From assembly GCA_017465025.1 (NCBI GenBank), contig JAFTXM010000015.1, forward strand, positions 1-33,126: 33,126 nucleotides of DNA, read 5' to 3'. Shown piece by piece: positions 23,734 through 30,328 of this stretch. Source of the stretch: Oscillospiraceae bacterium (lineage in GTDB: Bacteria > Bacillota > Clostridia > Oscillospirales > Oscillospiraceae). A program made the position numbers and the translations under genes. Position 1 is the first letter of the stretch. Each line of letters begins with the position of its first letter. The notes under the pieces are model-generated. The model worked only from the letters and a program-made list of their open reading frames with translations, was not told the DNA's origin and searched no databases.

Positions 23734-24345
23734 TTACACTATAGCCTCATTCAGCTCCGTTACAGACACCTCATAGGCGGTTTTCTCAACAGGGCCGTCC
23801 TCAGTCATCTTTATGTAATGGCGGCTTTGTATCCTGCCTTCAAGCCGGAGCTTTGTACCCACCTCCCACTGGGCCGCCTCTCTGGCCTTTGTGCCCCAGC
23901 AGATACAGGGCAGATAGTCCGAGCGCCCGTAATGGCGGTTTACTGCCAGCATAAGGTCGCAGATATCCCGGCCCATGGGTGTGCAGCGCAAGGTCGGCGT
24001 TTTGCAGAGCGTTCCGAAGAGACTCACCTGATTGCAGTCGCTCTCATCGCCCAGCCAGATATCTCTGGCAAAAACGCTTATCACCAGCTTTGCCCCTTCT
24101 CCGTTTTTGTTGTTGAAAGTGCGAAGCTGCCCGGACACGCAGATCTTGCTGCTTTCTTCTATCTCAAGGGCCTCAAGCTGTTCGGGCCTTACGATGATGT
24201 TTACCGTGTCGATATTGCCGGAGAGCCGTTGCACTTCCAGAGGAAAGGTGAAAAACTGCTGTCCGCGGCTGGAGTGGGAATATACGGGGGCGGCGGCCAT
24301 AACGCCGCACAGCCGGGTGTAGTTGTTGGAGGATATCATGTCCAT
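23734..24345 (-). CDS. Single-stranded DNA-binding protein with two fused OB folds
   Basis: A 203-residue protein on the minus strand, with AAAAGGA upstream of its start. Residues 8-100 (YTRLCGVMAAAPVYSHSSRG, later VSGQLRTFNNKNGEGAKLVI) and 103-200 (NQVSLFGTLCKTPTLRCTPM, then RDICDLMLAVNRHYGRSDYL, then PCICWG, LRLEGRIQSRHY) each follow the bacterial SSB OB-fold pattern; the second is the more canonical. There is no acidic C-terminal tip (DDDIPF type), since the end is VTELNEAIV. It is therefore probably an accessory SSB of the tandem-OB kind rather than the main replicative SSB. It is the only minus-strand gene in the window and lies divergent to deoC. Confidence 0.85.
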   Translation of the reverse strand: MDMISSNNYTRLCGVMAAAPVYSHSSRGQQFFTFPLEVQRLSGNIDTVNIIVRPEQLEALEIEESSKICVSGQLRTFNNKNGEGAKLVISVFARDIWLGDESDCNQVSLFGTLCKTPTLRCTPMGRDICDLMLAVNRHYGRSDYLPCICWGTKAREAAQWEVGTKLRLEGRIQSRHYIKMTEDGPVEKTAYEVSVTELNEAIV

Positions 24346-24395
24346 TTCAAAGCCGTCCTTTTCGTGAAGATATTTAAATCTATTATCGTAACGGC

Positions 24396-24424
24396 TTGAA
24401 TATGACGGACAGCTTTGCTATAAT
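24396..24424 (+). promoter_or_regulatory. Near-consensus promoter for deoC
   Basis: TTGAAT (24396-24401), 17-base spacer, TATAAT (24419-24424) with TGC directly before it (extended -10). It lies 37 bases before the deoC ATG and within the 115-base divergent region shared with the ssb gene. Confidence 0.88.
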
Positions 24425-24460
24425 ACAAGCTAACTGAAAACAAATAAAAGGAGAAAAATC

Positions 24461-25144
24461 ATGGATATAAAGGATATTCTTGCAACTTGCGACCATACTC
24501 TTCTGCGCGTGGACTGCACCGCTGAGGAGATAAGAAAGCTCTGCGACCAGGGCATGAAGTATAACTGCGCCAGCGTGTGCATCCCTCCCTGCCATGTGGC
24601 AGGCGCCAAGCGCTATGTGGGCGACAAGCTGAAAATATGCACGGTCATCGGCTTTCCCAACGGCTATATGACCAGCGCAGCCAAGGCATTTGAGGCTGCT
24701 GACGCTGTGAAAAACGGCGCGGATGAGATAGATATGGTCATCAACATCTCCATGGTGAAGGACGGCTGCTGGGATGCAGTGGCGAAGGACATCAAGGCAG
24801 TCCGCGAAGCCTGCCCCGAAAGCCTTCTCAAGGTCATTATTGAAACCTGCCTTCTCACCGAGGAAGAAAAGTTGCGCCTGTGCACCATCGTGGGTGAGAG
24901 CGGCGCCGAGTATATCAAGACCTCCACCGGCTTTTCCAAGGGCGGCGCCACCGCAGCGGATGTAAAGCTCATGCGTGAAAACAGCCCTGCCCATGTGAAG
25001 GTCAAGGCCGCAGGCGGTATCTCCAGCATTGCTGACGCCGAGGAGTTTATCTCTCTGGGCGCTGAGCGTCTCGGCACCAGCCGCATCGTAAAGCTGGCAA
25101 TGGAGCTTGAAAACGCTGCTGATACCCCCAACGAGGCATATTGA
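24461..25144 (+). CDS. deoC: Deoxyribose-phosphate aldolase
   Basis: A 227-residue class I aldolase that splits 2-deoxyribose-5-phosphate into acetaldehyde and glyceraldehyde-3-phosphate in deoxynucleoside salvage. The start follows AAAGGAG. DeoC motifs are visible: CDHTLLRVD, ICTVIGFPNG, ADEIDMVIN, LKVIIETCLL, Schiff-base lysine K153 in YIKTSTGFSKGGAT, and the second lysine K182 in VKVKAAGGI, followed by GAERLGTSR. The length is normal for the short bacterial form. It stands alone, without deoA/deoB/deoD, under its own strong promoter and terminator. Confidence 0.95.
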   Translation: MDIKDILATCDHTLLRVDCTAEEIRKLCDQGMKYNCASVCIPPCHVAGAKRYVGDKLKICTVIGFPNGYMTSAAKAFEAADAVKNGADEIDMVINISMVKDGCWDAVAKDIKAVREACPESLLKVIIETCLLTEEEKLRLCTIVGESGAEYIKTSTGFSKGGATAADVKLMRENSPAHVKVKAAGGISSIADAEEFISLGAERLGTSRIVKLAMELENAADTPNEAY

Positions 25145-25156
25145 TAAAAAATATTC

Positions 25157-25184
25157 AAAAAGGCTCCGCTTGCGGGGCCTTTTT
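25157..25184 (+). terminator. Intrinsic terminator after deoC
   Basis: AAAAAGGCTCCGC (25157-25169) pairs with GCGGGGCCTTTTT (25172-25184) at 12 of 13 positions and ends in T5. It lies 14 bases before the next start codon, so the membrane-protein gene depends on read-through or an unseen promoter. Confidence 0.8.
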
Positions 25185-25197
25185 CTGAGGTAGAAAT

Positions 25198-26907
25198 ATG
25201 GAGAAAAAAGGTAATTTCCTTCAGCGCTCGGTTCCTGCTTTGTACAGAGCAGTGGTAGGGTACATATTCTTTCTCATTCTGGCAGCCATTTTGTATATGT
25301 CGGCAGTCAGCACCAGCTTTGTCAGCGCCAGTGAGAAAATATACTACCTGCCGGACTCTCTCTGGGCAAATCTTGCGGTTTTTGCGCTGGTGCTTTTTCT
25401 TGCGCTGGCAGTGATAAAATGCCGGAGCGGCCGTTTCGGAAAGCTCCTTGAGCGCATTGAAAATGACGGGAAGCTGTTCAAAAAAATAAGAAATACCCTT
25501 TTGTGCGCAGTCTGGATAGCCTTGAGCATCTGGGCGCTGTGCACCAAGCTGCCCTCCGGCGGCGACCAGATAACCGTACTGGATGCGGCCTACGGTCTGG
25601 CTCAGCGGGATTTTTCTGCTCTCAGCCCGGTAAACTATCTTTATGACTATAACCACCAGATCGGCCTTGCCATGGTGGAGCTTCTCCTCAACCGCGTGCT
25701 GGGCGAGTATAATTTTACAGCCTATCATCTTATAAATGCGGCTTTGATCGCCCTCACCTATAAGAGCCTCTGCGATCTTGGCGCACAGCTTAAAATGAGC
25801 CGGACAAAGCAGCTGGCTTTGCTGCTGCTTTGCATCCTATTCACGCCCTTTTCCCTCTATGTGTCCTTTATCTACGGCACTGTTCCCGGCCTGTTGTTTG
25901 CCCTAATAGCCCTGAGACTGGAAATGAGGTACTTTGACGGCGGAGAGTGGTATCATGCGCTGCTGTCTGCACTGTCTATCGCCTTTGCCGTGCTGCTCAA
26001 ATCCAACTATCAGATATTCATGATAGCCATGCTCATCTATGCCCTTGTGGAGATAATACGGCTCGGGAAGGCCAAAAAAGCTCTTTTGATATTGCTCGTG
26101 GTGCTTTTCTACGCGGCACAGGCGAAGATACCTGTCTCGGTTTTTGCCCAGATGCGCGGCGCGGGCATACCCACGGGCGTGTCCAAGTGGGCCTGGGTCA
26201 CCATGGGGCTTCAGGAGGGGAACAATGCCGGCTGGTATAACGGCTATACCCTCAACACCCTCATAAACAGCAGCTTTGACACAAATGTACAGGAAATCTG
26301 GGTCAAAGAAGACCTGAGAAACCGGATAGATGAGTTTCTTGAGGACACCGACTGCGCAAGGGACTTTTTCGTCAGGAAAACTGCCTCTCAGTGGAATGAG
26401 CCCAGCTTTGAAAGCGTGGTCATCTTGCAGGGCAAGGAGCTTGGCGCAGACCTTGAGTGGCCGAGAACGCTTATAAGCGAACAGGGAAATTACAGGCTCA
26501 GCCTGTATCTCAATTACCTGAATTTTGCCATTACTGCGGGGGCTATGCTGTTTTTGCTCCTCTGCGCAAAAGACAGGCACTACCACCATTGGCTTGTTCT
26601 TGCGATGACCCTTATTGGCGGCTTTGTCTTCCATATGATCTGGGAAGCCAAGGGTCAGTATACCTTGCCCTATTTTGTGCTGCTTTTGCCCTACACGGTC
26701 ATGGGCTACTCAAAGGCGGCGGAGTGCATAGCAGCTCTCCCGGCAAAGGTCAGAGACGGTTATTCCATTGACAAAAAGACCCTTATCATAAAGCTTGCGC
26801 TGCTGCTTGCGGCCATTGCCATACTCTGGTACGTGTTCCACGGCACCCTTGGCAGCCTGACGGGCGACAGCGAGGCCTATCACGCGTATCTGGACGGACT
26901 AAGATGA
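25198..26907 (+). CDS. Polytopic membrane protein, putative GT-C-type glycosyltransferase (paralogue 1)
   Basis: A 569-residue protein with about 11-13 hydrophobic spans. After the second span pair comes a short outside loop GGDQITVLDAA, then YDYNHQIGLAMVELL, repeated hydrophobic helices, and a large outside region with KWAWVTMGLQEG...GWYNGY and RDFFVRKTASQWNEPSFESV. The C-terminal WEAKGQYTLPYF followed by membrane helices recalls the GT-C fold of lipid-phosphosugar-dependent transferases (family 39/RgtA-like), which build cell-surface glycans outside the membrane. I do not recognise a specific enzyme. Its stop overlaps an ATG (26904) ahead of its paralogue, and its 3' 255 bases nearly match that paralogue. 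Confidence 0.65.
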   Translation: MEKKGNFLQRSVPALYRAVVGYIFFLILAAILYMSAVSTSFVSASEKIYYLPDSLWANLAVFALVLFLALAVIKCRSGRFGKLLERIENDGKLFKKIRNTLLCAVWIALSIWALCTKLPSGGDQITVLDAAYGLAQRDFSALSPVNYLYDYNHQIGLAMVELLLNRVLGEYNFTAYHLINAALIALTYKSLCDLGAQLKMSRTKQLALLLLCILFTPFSLYVSFIYGTVPGLLFALIALRLEMRYFDGGEWYHALLSALSIAFAVLLKSNYQIFMIAMLIYALVEIIRLGKAKKALLILLVVLFYAAQAKIPVSVFAQMRGAGIPTGVSKWAWVTMGLQEGNNAGWYNGYTLNTLINSSFDTNVQEIWVKEDLRNRIDEFLEDTDCARDFFVRKTASQWNEPSFESVVILQGKELGADLEWPRTLISEQGNYRLSLYLNYLNFAITAGAMLFLLLCAKDRHYHHWLVLAMTLIGGFVFHMIWEAKGQYTLPYFVLLLPYTVMGYSKAAECIAALPAKVRDGYSIDKKTLIIKLALLLAAIAILWYVFHGTLGSLTGDSEAYHAYLDGLR

Positions 26908-26921
26908 TTGGGGAAATTCAA

Positions 26922-28661
26922 ATGAACAGAGGAATAAAAATTGGCCAAGCGGCAGAGAAAAGCTATTATTTTGTAATAAGCTATGTTTTCTTTATCATTA
27001 TATCGGCTCTGCTTTTTATGGCGGCATTCAGCACGACTTTTATTGATAGATATGAAATGCCGTATTTCCTGCCGGACAGTCCTCTTTTTAATTTTGTTTT
27101 TGTATTCATCGCAATACTGGCCTCAATATATATATATATATATAAGCAGAAGAAAACAGGCCGACTGCATGGCATAGTGATTCGTGTTGAGCAGGATGAC
27201 GCATTTTTTTCGCGTATTAGATCGGTGCTTCTTTGGGCGATTTGGTTTTTGATAAGCCTTTGGGTAGTGTGTACTCAGGTACCGCCTTATGGTGATCAAC
27301 GCGCAGTGCTTTTGGCGGCTCAGTATATGGCTATGGGAGATTTTACCCCCAGTGGCCCTGTAGGTTACTTTTACGTATACAATAATCAGATAGGCATCAC
27401 TATGGTGGTTTATCTGCTCAGCAGGATTTTTGGGGAGTTCAACTATCTGGCGTATCAGCTCATAAATGCAGTATGCATCACCTTTATAATAAAAACCCTT
27501 TCCGAACTTGGCCAACTCTTCGGAATGAAGAGAAGCGGTGCACTTTTGCTTTTGCTGCTTGGCGGATTCTTCCTGCCTCTTATGCTTTACGCATCCTTCG
27601 TATATGGGATCATACCCGGTTTGCTGCTGTGCCTGCTGGCGTTGAAATATGAGATTCTGTATTTCCGCAGTGGCCGCAGTAGGCTGGCGGTGTTATCGGC
27701 TTTCTGCATAAGCTTTGCTGTACTGCTCAAAATGAACAATCTGATTTTTCTGGTTGCAATGCTGATTTATGCAATATTTTATGTGTTTGGCCGGAAATAT
27801 TGGGAAAAGCTTATTTATATAGCACTGATTGCAGTTTTCTTTTTTGCACAAAGCACGCTCCCTGCATTGGCTTATGAAAAGATGAGCGGGCAGGAGATAC
27901 CCGAAGGCATATCAATGTGGGGCTGGGTCACCATGGGCTTGCAGGACGATGAACGCCCCGGATGGTGGAATGGATACAGCAGATATACCTTTGAGGCAAG
28001 CGAATTCGATGTAAAAAAACAGGAAGCCTGGGTGAAAGCAGACCTGAAAGCAAGGCTGGAAGAAATGTGGCAGGATAAGGACATGGCTCGGGACTTCTTT
28101 GTGAGGAAGGCGGCTTCGCAATGGAACGAACCAAGTTTGCAGTCTGTAATGGTTTTAATCAGCCACCAGCAGGAGTATTACAGCCATGACGTAATATCCG
28201 TGGACAATGAATGGCCAAAGGCGATTCTTAGCCCCATGGGCAACCATATATTGACCCAATGCATGAATTATTTCAATTTTGCGGTTCTTGCAGGAGCAAT
28301 GCTCTGGCTGCTGCTATGCTCCAAGTCAGAGCACCTGTACGATGCGCTGATTTTACCCATGATATTTGTAGGCGGCTTTCTTTTTCATTTAGTATGGGAA
28401 GTCAAGAGTCAGTACGCCCTGCCCTATTTTGTGCTGCTTTTGCCCTATACGGTCATGGGCTACTCAAAGGCGGCGGAGTGCGTAGCAGCACTTCCGGCAA
28501 AGGTCAGCGGCGGTTTTACCGTTGACAAAAAGACCCTTATCATAAAGCTTGCGCTGCTGCTCGTGGCTATTGTCATACTCTGGTACGTATTCCACGGTAC
28601 TCTTGGCAGCCTGACGGGTGACAGCGAGGCCTACTATGCATATCTGGCTGAGTATCGATGA
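26922..28661 (+). CDS. Polytopic membrane protein, putative GT-C-type glycosyltransferase (paralogue 2)
   Basis: A 579-residue paralogue of the preceding gene. ATG 26922 is favoured because GGGGA lies seven bases before it and the resulting N-terminus aligns with paralogue 1; ATG 26904, overlapping the previous stop, is the alternative. It shares GDQRAVLLAAQY, YVYNNQIGITMVVYLL, MWGWVTMGLQDD...GWWNGY, RDFFVRKAASQWNEPSLQSV and WEVKSQYALPYF. The upstream four-fifths is clearly AT-richer and diverged from paralogue 1, while the last 255 bases are almost the same. An (AT)9 tract at 27126-27144 encodes IYIYIYI and could shift frame. Both genes probably act on the same glycan pathway with different substrates. 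Confidence 0.65.
   Translation: MNRGIKIGQAAEKSYYFVISYVFFIIISALLFMAAFSTTFIDRYEMPYFLPDSPLFNFVFVFIAILASIYIYIYKQKKTGRLHGIVIRVEQDDAFFSRIRSVLLWAIWFLISLWVVCTQVPPYGDQRAVLLAAQYMAMGDFTPSGPVGYFYVYNNQIGITMVVYLLSRIFGEFNYLAYQLINAVCITFIIKTLSELGQLFGMKRSGALLLLLLGGFFLPLMLYASFVYGIIPGLLLCLLALKYEILYFRSGRSRLAVLSAFCISFAVLLKMNNLIFLVAMLIYAIFYVFGRKYWEKLIYIALIAVFFFAQSTLPALAYEKMSGQEIPEGISMWGWVTMGLQDDERPGWWNGYSRYTFEASEFDVKKQEAWVKADLKARLEEMWQDKDMARDFFVRKAASQWNEPSLQSVMVLISHQQEYYSHDVISVDNEWPKAILSPMGNHILTQCMNYFNFAVLAGAMLWLLLCSKSEHLYDALILPMIFVGGFLFHLVWEVKSQYALPYFVLLLPYTVMGYSKAAECVAALPAKVSGGFTVDKKTLIIKLALLLVAIVILWYVFHGTLGSLTGDSEAYYAYLAEYR
27126..27144 (+). repeat. (AT)9 microsatellite inside a coding sequence
   Basis: Nine AT units plus a final A lie in frame after the second membrane span of paralogue 2, coding alternating Ile and Tyr. 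Gain or loss of one unit (2 bp) would shift the reading frame near codon 70. No comparable tract is present at the aligned position of paralogue 1. Confidence 0.9.
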
Positions 28662-28717
28662 ATGGTAATAAACCGGAAAAAACTGCATAAATTATAAAGA
28701 AAACTCATCCAAAACCC

Positions 28718-28746
28718 TTGACAAGAGAGACTTTTGGAGTTATACT
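28718..28746 (+). promoter_or_regulatory. Strong promoter of the infC-rpmI-rplT operon
   Basis: Consensus TTGACA (28718-28723), 17-base spacer and TATACT (28741-28746), about 170 bases before infC, leaving a long leader. Confidence 0.9.
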
Positions 28747-28914
28747 AACCGAGCTTAAAACAAAGAAGGTATGGCATCCACCAGCCTCACCCGGCGGCAC
28801 AAGGCCAGTCGAGGTCAATAAAAGCAAGCCCCCCTTGTGGGATAACGCTGTTTTTATGCGCGGATGCTGTGCATCCGCGCTTTAATTATGTGCTCTAAAC
28901 CGGAGGTGTTTAAG
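28747..28914 (+). promoter_or_regulatory. infC leader with attenuator (L20-type autoregulatory leader)
   Basis: About 160 bases separate the promoter from infC. The leader has GC-rich pairing segments (CACCAGCCTCACCCGG, GGCCAGTCGAGG, CCCCCCTTGTGGG) and ends in a perfect 10-bp terminator hairpin. In Bacillus subtilis the same operon is controlled by L20 binding a leader and causing early termination. The position and layout here suggest the same mode, though I cannot prove the L20 site by eye. Confidence 0.65.
28858..28883 (+). terminator. Leader terminator hairpin (attenuator) upstream of infC
   Basis: GCGCGGATGC (28858-28867), loop TGT, exact complement (28871-28880), then TTT. It stands 21 bases before the infC ribosome site, so it can only make sense as a conditional terminator. 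Confidence 0.8.
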
Positions 28915-29505
28915 ATCGCAAACGCTGCACATCAGATCAACGAAGAGATAATCGACAAGGAAGTGCGCCTTATAGACGATGAAGGCAACCAGCTGGGCAT
29001 AATGTCCGCAGAGGAAGCGTTCAGAATCGCAACAGAGAGGGAGCTTGACCTTGTGAAGATCGCTCCTGGCTCCAATCCCCCTGTCTGCCGCATAATGGAC
29101 TATGGCAAGTTCCGTTTCGAGCAGGCCAAGAAGGAAAAGGAAGCCAAGAAAAATCAGCGCGTTATCGAGGTCAAGGAGATAAGAATGTCTCCCAGCATCG
29201 ATACCAACGACCTGAACACCAAGCTGAAAAACGCCCAGAAGTTCCTTGCCGATGGGGACAGAGTCAAGGTTTCCGTGCGTTTCCGCGGCCGTGAAATGGC
29301 ACATACCGAGATAGGCGAAGTGCTTTTGAAGGACTTTGCAGCCAAGTGCACTGAGGTTGCAAATCTGGATAAGGCTCCCAAGCTTGAGGGACGCAGTATG
29401 TCCATTTTCCTTTCCCCCAAGCCCACAACTCCGGCAAAGAAGCCGGCAAAACCCAAGGCTCCCAAGCCTGCTCCTGTCACCGAGGCAGAACAGACCGAGG
29501 AATAA
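28915..29505 (+). CDS. infC: Translation initiation factor IF-3, probably with AUC start codon
   Basis: A 196-residue IF-3. The coding frame is open back to an ATG at 28864, but that ATG lies in the attenuator stem and has no ribosome site. GGAGGTG at 28902-28908 instead points to ATC at 28915, six bases on, giving (M)ANAAHQINEEIIDKEVRLID, which fits the normal start of bacterial IF-3. Non-AUG starts (AUU/AUC/AUA) are characteristic of infC and allow IF-3 to repress its own translation. Domains: N-domain 1-75 with PPVCRIMDYGKFRFEQ, Lys-rich linker, C-domain with IRMSPSIDTNDLNTKLKNA and FRGREMAHTEIG. A Pro/Lys/Ala tail of about 30 residues extends beyond the usual end. Confidence 0.93.
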   Translation: MANAAHQINEEIIDKEVRLIDDEGNQLGIMSAEEAFRIATERELDLVKIAPGSNPPVCRIMDYGKFRFEQAKKEKEAKKNQRVIEVKEIRMSPSIDTNDLNTKLKNAQKFLADGDRVKVSVRFRGREMAHTEIGEVLLKDFAAKCTEVANLDKAPKLEGRSMSIFLSPKPTTPAKKPAKPKAPKPAPVTEAEQTEE

Positions 29506-29552
29506 TCATAGTATAAACCCATGCATCATGCATTTACGGAAGGAGAAAAATC

Positions 29553-29750
29553 ATGCCCAAACTGAAGACCCACAGCGGTGCCAAGAAGAGATTCAATCTC
29601 ACCAAGACCGGTAAGGTAAAGCGTGCACACGCATTCAAGAGCCATATCCTCACCAAGAAGGACAGCAAGCGCTGCCGTCGTCTGCGTTCCGAAGCTTATG
29701 CGGACGTGACCAACGAGGCAACCATCAAGAAAATGATCCCTTACAAATAA
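29553..29750 (+). CDS. rpmI: 50S ribosomal protein L35
   Basis: A 65-residue basic protein, [20 protein letters not shown], the standard L35 N-terminus, followed by [15 protein letters not shown]. It starts after GGAAGGAG. The length is normal. It sits between infC and rplT in the conserved operon. Confidence 0.97.
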   Translation: MPKLKTHSGAKKRFNLTKTGKVKRAHAFKSHILTKKDSKRCRRLRSEAYADVTNEATIKKMIPYK

Positions 29751-29779
29751 GGGCAGACTGTATATAGGAGGATAATCAA

Positions 29780-30133
29780 ATGGCAAGAGTTAAAGGCGCA
29801 ATGATGACCCGCAAGCACAGAAACAAGGTTCTTGGTCTTGCAAAGGGTTACTGGGGCAACAAGTCCCGTCACTATAAGATGGCAAACGAGCAGGTCATGA
29901 AGTCCGGCCGTTACGCATATGTAAGCCGCAAGCAGAAGAAGAGAGACTTCCGCAAGCTGTGGATCACCCGTATCAGCGCAGGCTGCAAGATGAACGGCAT
30001 GAACTACTCCACCTTCATGCACGGTCTGAAGCTGGCCGGTGTCGATATGAACCGCAAGATGCTCTCTGAGACCGCTATTCACGATCCCGCCGCTTTCACC
30101 GCTCTGTGCGAGCTGGCAAAGAACGCCAAGTAA
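29780..30133 (+). CDS. rplT: 50S ribosomal protein L20
   Basis: A 117-residue basic protein starting [20 protein letters not shown], with [20 protein letters not shown] and [20 protein letters not shown], all typical of L20. It follows AGGAGG. In related bacteria free L20 also represses this operon through the leader. The C-terminus LCELAKNAK is complete. Confidence 0.97.
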   Translation: MARVKGAMMTRKHRNKVLGLAKGYWGNKSRHYKMANEQVMKSGRYAYVSRKQKKRDFRKLWITRISAGCKMNGMNYSTFMHGLKLAGVDMNRKMLSETAIHDPAAFTALCELAKNAK

Positions 30134-30151
30134 TTAAATAGCGCAAGCTTT

Positions 30152-30180
30152 AAAAGGCAGTCCGAAAGGACTGCCTTTTT
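30152..30180 (+). terminator. Terminator of the infC-rpmI-rplT operon
   Basis: AAAAGGCAGTCC (30152-30163), GAAA tetraloop, exact complement (30168-30179) and a run of T. Very stable and placed 18 bases after the L20 stop. Confidence 0.93.
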
Positions 30181-30271
30181 CATTTACATAAATCACTCTG
30201 AAACAGTTATGAAAATAAAATGAAACTTATATATGGTGGAATTTAACCTCCGTTTTATGATAATATCAAAA

Positions 30272-30299
30272 TTGACTTATTGTCGACGTTTTTGACAAT
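30272..30299 (+). promoter_or_regulatory. Promoter with overlapping inverted repeat before the surface-protein gene
   Basis: TTGACT (30272-30277) and GACAAT (30294-30299) are 16 bases apart. ATTGTC (30279-30284) and GACAAT (30294-30299) form an inverted repeat spanning the spacer and -10, a possible operator. The rest of 30181-30328 is AT-rich with no gene. Confidence 0.5.
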
Positions 30300-30328
30300 G
30301 ATAAAACGCAGATAAGGAGGAAATACCT

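Noticed and set aside
24345..24440. Minus-strand promoter for the ssb gene inside the deoC promoter region
   Set aside because: TTGTAT and CATATT on the minus strand are spaced about right but both boxes match poorly; not strong enough to report.
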